DNA from: a bacterium
GTDB taxonomy: Bacteria; ARS69
Length of the DNA: 22,828 nucleotides
NCBI GenBank assembly: GCA_025774805.1
Contig: JALGZR010000116.1
Location: 1-22,828, forward strand
Reading direction: 5' to 3'
Shown here: piece by piece, positions 17,041-22,828 of the stretch
Layout: each line of letters starts with the position of its first letter
Numbering within the stretch: the stretch's first letter is position 1
The notes under the pieces: model-generated
Database searches by the model: none
Told to the model about the DNA's origin: nothing
The model's input: the letters and a program-made list of their open reading frames with translations, nothing else
Made by a program: the position numbers and the translations under genes

Positions 17041-17065
17041 CTAATTTGCTCTGGAGGGCAGCTGC

Positions 17066-18991
17066 TCACCGCCCCTGTCGCATTTGCTGTCGGAGCCCCA
17101 CGATTTGGGGACGGACCAGCATGCCTACGCGATGTTCGTCGATCTCGAGGGCCTTTTCGTACTCGGCCAGGGCTTCCGGCAGGCGGTTCTGAAGGCTGAA
17201 GCGGTCCGCCCGCAGGACGTGAATGAACCCGTTTCCGGGATCCAGCTCACGCGCTCTCCGCAGCGCGTCCTCCATCGCATCCCACCGCTCCGTCAGCATG
17301 TGGGCCCGAGCGATCTGGAGCGCCGTCCCGCAGAGCGGGTTGAGCGCGAGCGACTCCTCCAGAATGCGAACCGCGTCCTCGGTCCGGTTCGCCTCTTGGT
17401 AGAGCTCTGCGAGGAGCGACGTGCCGTCGACGTAACCCGGGCACTCCTGCACCGCCGCTTCGGCCTCGCGGATCGCCTCGGCCAGCCGTTTTTCCCGCTG
17501 AAGGCGGAGCGCCGACGACGTGCGACGGCTCGCCCGCATCATCGCCTTCGGATCGGGAAGGCCTCCCGACACCTCGTCCCCCCCCGAGGCCTGCGCGTAG
17601 CCGAGGGACCGCAGCCGCTCGATCTCCTCGGTGCTCATCTCGCGGCGCCCCGAGGCCGAGACCCCGGCCCAGCTCTCTCTCAGGCGGTCGAGACGCTCCG
17701 CCAGCCCCCCCGCCTCGGATCGATCGGGGTGGAGATTCGTGAGCTCGTCGGGGTCGGCGCGCAGGTCGTAGTACTCCGGCTCCGGCGCCTCGATGTATTT
17801 GTCGTGGCGCCGACGCAACCCGTAGAGCGGGCTGCAACGCGCCGCGTGAAACGGCATCCGAGTCTCGACGTAGAGGGCGCGATCCGGATCGTTCTCCCCG
17901 CTCAAGAGACTGACTCCGTCTCCGGACGCGGAGACCGGGAGGCCGAGGAGATCCTCGAGCGTCGGGCGCAGGTCCACGAGACTGACCACGCGATCCGTGA
18001 CGTGGTGGGATCCGTCGAAGAGCCCGGGACCGGAGAGGATGAAGGGGACCCGGAGGGTGCTTCCGTAGACGAACAGTCCGTGCGTCGACTCCCCGTGCTC
18101 GCGCAGACCCTCCCCGTGATCGGCGACGAGCGCGATCAACGTGCGATCGCTCCGGCCGTGACGTCCGATCTCCGCGACGAGCCGCCCGATCTGCTGATCG
18201 ACGTACGCGATCTCGGCGTCGTAGGGACGGCCGGAGAAGCGCGGGAGATTTCCCAGGGGAGACTGGAGCGGAATGTGCGGGTCGAAGTAGTGCACCCACA
18301 GGAAATACGGCGTCGCCGTGGCACCCCGTCCTCTCAGCCAGCCGATCGCGGCGTCCGTGACGGCGCCCGCGGATCTCTGATTGAAGTCGAGGTTGCCGGG
18401 CTGGAAGCCGCCCTGGGTCACCTGGAAGTCGTAGGTGTCGAAGCCCTGGTCGAGGCCGAATCGCTCGTCGAGCACGAAGCAGCCGATGAAGGCGACCGTA
18501 TCGTATCCGGTCTCCTTCAGTCGCTCCGCCAGGGTGGTCCGTTCGGCCTCGAGTCGGAAGAGCCCGTTGTCCCGAACGCCGTGCCGGGGAGGGTAGAGTC
18601 CGGTCATGATCGTCGTGTGGGAGGGCAGCGTGATCGGCACCGGGGAGATGGCGTCGTCGAACTGGACGCCGTTTCGCACGAGCCCGTCCATGTTCGGGGT
18701 CTCGGCCTTCTCGTAGCCGTACGTACCGAGGCGGTCGCTCCGGACCGTGTCGAGCGTGATGAGAAGGAGGTCGTAGCCGGCGGCATCGCCCGGGCGGACG
18801 AGTCGGGAGAGATCGGCGGAGGGCGCCGGGCGTCGCGAGAGGAACACGCCGAAGACCGCGGCCGCGCCGAGGACCGCGACCACGGCGCCGGCCAGGACGA
18901 TCGGGCGCTTTCGACTTCCGCTTTTTCTCGGCGCCGGCTTCGGCTGCGGCTGCGGCCTCTGCTGTCGCCGGCGGCGGGATCGCTTGCCCAT
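17066..18991 (-). CDS. Membrane-anchored sulfatase-fold (alkaline phosphatase superfamily) hydrolase with TPR C-terminus
   Basis: The 641-residue protein has a very basic cytoplasmic start, a single membrane anchor (about 31-50), a sulfatase domain (about 72-440) and TPR repeats (about 505-635). Metal-site motifs are LLLITLDTVRSD (D81) and VADHGEGLREHGESTHG (D291, H292, H304). The nucleophile motif reads PITLPSHTTIMTG, with Thr121 where sulfatases have the Cys/Ser that becomes formylglycine and His where they have Arg. A phosphatase, phosphodiesterase or phosphotransferase chemistry is therefore at least as likely as sulfate ester hydrolysis. The active domain should face the periplasm. The paralogue ends 96 bases upstream on the same strand, so the pair is probably one operon. 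No strong ribosome site is visible before ATG 18991. Confidence 0.85.
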   Translation of the reverse strand: MGKRSRRRRQQRPQPQPKPAPRKSGSRKRPIVLAGAVVAVLGAAAVFGVFLSRRPAPSADLSRLVRPGDAAGYDLLLITLDTVRSDRLGTYGYEKAETPNMDGLVRNGVQFDDAISPVPITLPSHTTIMTGLYPPRHGVRDNGLFRLEAERTTLAERLKETGYDTVAFIGCFVLDERFGLDQGFDTYDFQVTQGGFQPGNLDFNQRSAGAVTDAAIGWLRGRGATATPYFLWVHYFDPHIPLQSPLGNLPRFSGRPYDAEIAYVDQQIGRLVAEIGRHGRSDRTLIALVADHGEGLREHGESTHGLFVYGSTLRVPFILSGPGLFDGSHHVTDRVVSLVDLRPTLEDLLGLPVSASGDGVSLLSGENDPDRALYVETRMPFHAARCSPLYGLRRRHDKYIEAPEPEYYDLRADPDELTNLHPDRSEAGGLAERLDRLRESWAGVSASGRREMSTEEIERLRSLGYAQASGGDEVSGGLPDPKAMMRASRRTSSALRLQREKRLAEAIREAEAAVQECPGYVDGTSLLAELYQEANRTEDAVRILEESLALNPLCGTALQIARAHMLTERWDAMEDALRRARELDPGNGFIHVLRADRFSLQNRLPEALAEYEKALEIDEHRVGMLVRPQIVGLRQQMRQGR

Positions 18992-19087
18992 GGATCGGAG
19001 GCGCCCGGTTTCGGAGGACGAGGTCAGCGGCGGTTCCGCGTGATGCGCGTGCGGGACTATAGCATGTCCGGCCGGCCCGCCCTCCGC

Positions 19088-21037
19088 TCACCCCTCCCGA
19101 CGGGCCAGCGCTTCGCGTGCAAGCTCCTCCAGGGGACCGTCCGCGTCGAGCTCGAGGACTTCGCGCCAGTGATGCACCGCCTGATCCCGGGCTCCGAGCC
19201 GATCGTGAACGCGCGCGAGGCCGGCATGAGCCGCGGCGGAACGCGGTCGCAGCTCGACGGCCTCTCGAAGAAGGCGCAGCGCCTCGTCCTCCCGGTTGCG
19301 GTCGGCGAGGAGCGCGGCGAGCTTCAGACGCACGGCGACCGACCGGGTGTCGTGGGCCAGCGCACGCCGCAGGACGTTCTCCTGTTTCTTCTCGTTCCCG
19401 AGTCCGCCCTCGGCGTCGGCGAGTCCCAAGTAGACGCTCGTCGGGTTCGGGCCGAGCTCGAGCGCCGCCCGAAACGCTCGCTGCGCCCCCGCGAAGTCCT
19501 CGCGGGCCAGATGGGCCTGACCCAGGTAGTCCCAGACGAAACGGTTCTTCGGGTCGTCCCCGACGATCCGTTCCAGCGATTCGATCGCGCGAGCGACCTC
19601 CCCGGTGTCGAGGAGTGTGACCGCGTGGTCGAAGTCTCTCAGGAGATGCACGCGATCCGCCGGATCCGGGCCGCTGTGAAACGCCTGCTCCGGGCTCTTC
19701 CCGGCCTCACCGGGGTCGCCGCCCACGTAGCCCAGGGAGCGGAGGGCCCTCACGTCGGTCGGGGAGAGATTTCGCTCCTGCGAGGCGAACGAGCTCCGGC
19801 GGCGCTCTTCCCACTCCTGGAGAAGCCGCTCCTTCATTCGCGCCAGGATCTCGGGATGGCTCGACGCCAGGTCGCGCTCCTCCCCGGGATCCTCCTCGAG
19901 GCGGAACAGGCGGTCCCTCTCCCCGACGACGAGCCTCCAGCCGTTCTCCTCCCACGCGCGCAGCCCTCGCCAACTGAAATTGAACCAGGGATACAGCGTC
20001 TCCGAGAGGACCGGGGTCGGCGGGGCCGACAGGGGAGGTGCCGACTCCGCGTTCACCCGCGGATCGAGCCCCGCGAGGGACAGTAGCGTCGCGGAGACCC
20101 GCTCCAGAGAGACGGGATCTCGAATGAGCTCCGGTTCGTACTCTTCGGTTCGCGCGATGATCGGCACCCGGATCGTCGAGGTGCGCAGGAGAAAGCCGTG
20201 ACTGGTCTCGCCGTGGTCGCCGAGCCCCTCGCCGTGGTCGGACGCGCAGACCGACCGGAGCCGGCGCCCGGGCCGGCGCTGCGCGAGCTCCGCGAGCACC
20301 CGTCCCACCTGGCGATCGGTGTGGGCGACCTCGCCGCGGTAGGGGTCGAGGTCGTAGAGCTGCCGCCACGGCTCGGGCGGCCGGTAGTCCGCGTGGGGAT
20401 CGAAGAAATGAACCCACAGAAAGACCGGCCCGTCCGGTGACGGGGCCCGTTCCGAGTCGAACCAGCGCCGGAGTCGGCGCACGGTGAGCTCGGCCGGGCG
20501 CTCCCGCATGAAGACGAACCTGTCCTCTTCCCGGCCGAGACGCTGGTCGTAGTGATCGAAACCGCGATCGAGACCGAAGCTCGCCATCACCGGGTAGGCG
20601 CCGATGAACGCCGCGGTGGTGTACCCGGCGGCCCGGAACCGCTCGGCCACGGTGTGTCCGGTCTGACGCCCCAGCCGGAAGATCCCGTTGTCCCGGACGC
20701 CGTGGGAGACGGGCGGCAGCCCCGTCATCATGCTCACGTGAGACGGCAACGTGACCGGCGCCGGCGCGCGCCCCTCGTAGGCCAGCGCCGCGCCGCGGGC
20801 GAGGCGATCCAGCTCCGGCGTCCGGACCGCGGGGTCGCCGAGACATCCCAGGCGGTCTCCGCGCAGCGTATCGATCGTGACGAGCAGCACGTCGGGAGGG
20901 CTCGGCCCGGGCCCGGGCGCGCACGCCCACGGCTTCGCGAGGGCGATCACGGGAACCACCGAGAGGAATCGCCAGCGCAAACCGGATCTCCGAGGGGCAC
21001 CCGGGGGAGTGGCGGAGCGACGAGCTGGGTGAGCCAT
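19088..21037 (-). CDS. Exported sulfatase-fold hydrolase with TPR C-terminus, paralogue of the downstream gene
   Basis: This 649-residue protein is built like its downstream neighbour. It has a basic start with a hydrophobic stretch (about 24-39) serving as signal or anchor, a sulfatase domain (about 48-400) and TPR repeats (about 460-640, e.g. NRFVWDYLGQAHLAREDF). Motifs are LLVTIDTLRGD (D56), PVTLPSHVSMMTG (Thr96 at the nucleophile position) and CASDHGEGLGDHGETSHG (D267, H268, H280). Both proteins share the HGVRDNGxFRL segment and the 'LRSLGY' end of the catalytic domain, so they come from a duplication. A Cys at 39 is not in a proper lipobox (PWAC). No good ribosome site precedes ATG 21037. 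The substrate is unknown; TPRs may bind a partner or another cell-envelope protein. Confidence 0.85.
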   Translation of the reverse strand: MAHPARRSATPPGAPRRSGLRWRFLSVVPVIALAKPWACAPGPGPSPPDVLLVTIDTLRGDRLGCLGDPAVRTPELDRLARGAALAYEGRAPAPVTLPSHVSMMTGLPPVSHGVRDNGIFRLGRQTGHTVAERFRAAGYTTAAFIGAYPVMASFGLDRGFDHYDQRLGREEDRFVFMRERPAELTVRRLRRWFDSERAPSPDGPVFLWVHFFDPHADYRPPEPWRQLYDLDPYRGEVAHTDRQVGRVLAELAQRRPGRRLRSVCASDHGEGLGDHGETSHGFLLRTSTIRVPIIARTEEYEPELIRDPVSLERVSATLLSLAGLDPRVNAESAPPLSAPPTPVLSETLYPWFNFSWRGLRAWEENGWRLVVGERDRLFRLEEDPGEERDLASSHPEILARMKERLLQEWEERRRSSFASQERNLSPTDVRALRSLGYVGGDPGEAGKSPEQAFHSGPDPADRVHLLRDFDHAVTLLDTGEVARAIESLERIVGDDPKNRFVWDYLGQAHLAREDFAGAQRAFRAALELGPNPTSVYLGLADAEGGLGNEKKQENVLRRALAHDTRSVAVRLKLAALLADRNREDEALRLLREAVELRPRSAAAHAGLARVHDRLGARDQAVHHWREVLELDADGPLEELAREALARREG

Positions 21038-21167
21038 GCACGCTAGAAGAACCCCGGAGGGAGGTCAAGGGACCAGGACGGGGAAGGGAAATCCCAACGG
21101 ATTGATTCCGAAGACGTTGGCCTGCATCTTTCGCCGGGCCCGTCGTAAGGCGGGGGAGAAACGCGGG

Positions 21168-21804
21168 TCAGGAGGCGGTGATCTCGACCAATGTCCCCCG
21201 GGGTGCCCAGCGGAAGAGCACCATCGCATTCGCCGGAGAGAGCCGCACGCACCCGTGGGAGCCCACGCCGAGCATCCCGCTGCGGCGTAGAATGGCCGCC
21301 AGGACCACCCCCGCCGCTTCGTGGATCACGTAGCCCTTGTAGAAGAACATGGCATGGTCCATCGGCAGATTGTAGGTGCGGCTCACGTACTTCTCGTGCT
21401 TGCGGTAGATCCGGAACATTCCCGGCGGCGTGGGGTGCTGAGCGTCCCCCGTGGTGCAGTTGAAGTGGAAGATCTCCGTTCCCGCCTGATACGCCTTGAG
21501 CCGCTGACCGCGGAGCGACACGGTGATTCGCTTTGCGCCCTTCTTTCCGCCGCGGCTCGCGACGTTGAGCTCGGTGATCGTCCGCCGGAAGGGGTCCACC
21601 CGCCCGTCGGGGCGACGCATGAAGCGCCTCTGGAAGGCCCGGATCGCCTCCACGGTGTCGGGTCCGCACACCCCGCCCGCGACGAGACGGTTCCTTCGAT
21701 CCGCCCGATTCAGGAGCTGCTGGATCTTGATGACATCATCGGGGAAGTTCGCCCCCCCCCTTCCCCACGGGGCGGTTGATGGTGACCACGCCGAGTTGGC
21801 TCAT
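21168..21804 (-). CDS. L,D-transpeptidase (YkuD) with N-terminal peptidoglycan-binding-like domain, frameshifted at a G9 tract
   Basis: ATG 21804 has AAGGGAG at ideal spacing. It reads MSQLGVVTINRPVGKGG, then runs into a stop at 21736. Removing one G from the nine-G run (plus-strand C run 21752-21760) joins it to the downstream frame and restores DDVIKIQQLLNRADRRNR...GPDTVEAIRAFQRRF, a clear PG_binding_1-type repeat. The YkuD domain follows: VIHEA (His about 161), GVGSHGCVRLSP (Cys about 185, corrected numbering) and a 211-residue total. These enzymes form 3-3 cross-links or attach proteins to peptidoglycan through the Cys thioester. There is no signal peptide, which is unusual for a periplasmic enzyme. 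An uninterrupted fragment alone could start at GTG 21671 and would keep the catalytic domain. The extra base may be a sequencing or assembly error. Confidence 0.75.
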
Positions 21805-22012
21805 GTTCCGCTCCCTTCCCGTCCCGGGCGCCGCGTCCTCTCGGCTCGACGAAATCCTACCCCGGGCGGAAGGGGGAGACAAATCCGGAAGGACCTCTCC
21901 GGGTCGCCACGGACGCGCGAGGGTGTTCGTCCCGGTCCGTGAAGAAGTCGCGCCGTTCTCCGGAGTCGTCGTCCGGGAGCGAGCGTTGTCGCGGAGCGGG
22001 ATGACGCCCCGA

Positions 22013-22032
22013 CCCGGGCCTGCGGGCCCGGG
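22013..22032. terminator. GC-rich hairpin downstream of the minus-strand gene
   Basis: CCCGGGCC, loop TGCG, GGCCCGGG forms an 8-bp stem about 55 bases beyond the stop codon of the unrecognised gene at 22088. There is no T tract. It may slow or end transcription, but this is weak evidence. Confidence 0.35.
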
Positions 22033-22078
22033 TGCGGGTGCGGGTGCGGGTCCGGGTGGGGGTCCGGGGTCCGGTGCG
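22031..22078. repeat. Degenerate GGGTGC/GGGTCC hexamer tandem repeat
   Basis: About seven to eight consecutive units of GGGTGC, GGGTCC or GGGTGG follow the hairpin. The plus strand is G-rich with regular runs of three to five Gs, so G-quadruplex formation is possible. It lies in the 283-base gap between the unknown protein and the transpeptidase gene, which otherwise shows nothing except the transpeptidase ribosome site. Confidence 0.5.
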
Positions 22079-22087
22079 GCCCGGCAG

Positions 22088-22828
22088 CTACCCGCTCCTC
22101 TCCTGTTCGGCCGGACGGAACGTGAGCTCGAGCGGCGTCTCCTCTCCCTTGTGGTAGTAATGCCGCCAGTGGACGTAGGTGATTCCGTCCACCTCGAACC
22201 GGTGCGTGGGCTCGGGAGAGATCGAGACGATCTCCGCGCCCTCCGGGAGCTTGAGCATCTTCGACACCAGCCGGTCCTCCGCATAGTCCCCGCGGTGCCG
22301 GTACCGGAGGGCATCGCCCTCCGCCACCAGGTGGTCCTCGAACAGGATCCGGTGCGTGAAGCGAACGACCTCCCCCGGCAAGATGGGGCGGACGAGATTC
22401 ACGCATGCGAGCCACCGGCCTTTTTCCCGTTCCTCCGTACGGATCGGGAGCTCGTTCCCGAATTCGTCGAAGACTTTCCAGTGCTCGAGGAGCTTGATCT
22501 CGTGGGGCGCGAGTCCCCAGGTGATGACGTGGTTCGTCTTCGTGCGCCGGTTGGCCCGCGAGTGGCTCGTGTGAAGGAGCACGTCCCCGTTGTTCATCAG
22601 CTCCTCGAACGACTCGGCCCGGAGCATCGGGGGTCGATCCGCACGCAGCGCCTCCGCGACGTCCTCTCGACCGTCGATCGCCCGGATCCGGTCGAGGGGA
22701 ACCTCGAGGCACAGATCCTCGGTCTGAACGACGACCGGGCATTCCGAGGCGGGAATCACGATCCCCTCGAGCGTCTCCCCGTTGGCCAGCTCGATCTGAC
22801 GAATCTCCTCCGCCGTCGCCGACAGCGC
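22088..22828 (-). CDS. Unrecognised protein, 5' end beyond the window
   Basis: The frame is open to the last base of the window, reading ALSATAEEIRQIELANGETLEGIVI upstream of the internal GTG at 22759. The true start is therefore probably outside. The visible 246 residues are soluble, with no signal or membrane segment. An N-terminal strand-rich piece (IELANGETLEGIVIPASEC) is followed by an Ala/Arg-rich helix. A beta-rich part follows with NHVITWGLAPHEIKLLEHW, PILPGEVVRFTHRILFEDH and ITYVHWRHYYHKGEETPLEL. I do not recognise the family and assign no function. It ends with TAG at 22088-22090. Confidence 0.65.
   Translation of the reverse strand, partial: ALSATAEEIRQIELANGETLEGIVIPASECPVVVQTEDLCLEVPLDRIRAIDGREDVAEALRADRPPMLRAESFEELMNNGDVLLHTSHSRANRRTKTNHVITWGLAPHEIKLLEHWKVFDEFGNELPIRTEEREKGRWLACVNLVRPILPGEVVRFTHRILFEDHLVAEGDALRYRHRGDYAEDRLVSKMLKLPEGAEIVSISPEPTHRFEVDGITYVHWRHYYHKGEETPLELTFRPAEQERSG

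Noticed and set aside
17084-20086. 1,000-codon plus-strand open frame across both sulfatase genes
   Set aside because: It is antisense to two clearly coding genes and to their spacer, lacks any recognisable motif and has the Arg/Val/Gly/Glu bias of a GC-rich shadow frame.
21736-22314. 192-codon minus-strand frame upstream of the transpeptidase
   Set aside because: Only its last 23 codons are real, as the start of the frameshifted transpeptidase. The rest is Arg/Ser/Pro-rich shadow.

Overview
The window is GC-rich, densely coded DNA from an uncultivated-type Gram-negative bacterium. Two secreted proteins at the left end finish in FlgD-Ig/type IX-like sorting tails (PNP...G, GR.V..L, PPGVYFAV, ..R at the very end). 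Together with paired sulfatase-TPR proteins and an AftB-like GT-C membrane protein, this points to the FCB side of the tree, and 'Candidatus Eisenbacteria' or a close relative is my best guess. That placement is inference from gene content, not a database result.

Layout. 1-4847 (+): the 3' part of an Asp-box beta-propeller protein and a secreted PHP/DUF3604-type metallohydrolase, both with C-terminal sorting domains. 4961-11239 (-): one giant reading frame of 2,092 codons. It joins a membrane zincin of site-2-protease (M50) type, an enolase whose two domains are in the reverse of the normal order (barrel first, capping domain second), a Pro/Ala/Glu linker, about 650 residues of unknown helical protein, and the ATP-grasp and phosphohistidine domains of pyruvate phosphate dikinase (PPDK) without its PEP/pyruvate barrel. 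11772-13490 (+): a GT-C type glycosyltransferase, convergent with and overlapping a small exported protein (13382-13768, -).

13850-17045: a visibly more AT-rich island. It holds a fusion of a CAP12/TIR-like NADase domain to a radical SAM enzyme with extra C-terminal cysteines, flanked by possible insertion-sequence debris and ending in a 193-bp MITE-like element with long inverted repeats and a CTAA duplication. This looks like a transferred defence-type gene. 17066-21037 (-): two tandem paralogous sulfatase-fold plus TPR proteins, both with Thr where sulfatases carry the formylglycine Cys/Ser. 21168-21804 (-): an L,D-transpeptidase whose frame is broken at a run of nine Gs. 22088-22828 (-): the end of an unrecognised protein that runs off the window.

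The two most interesting objects are the permuted enolase inside the M50-enolase-PPDK megaprotein and the TIR-radical SAM fusion. I know of no description of either, but I could not search.
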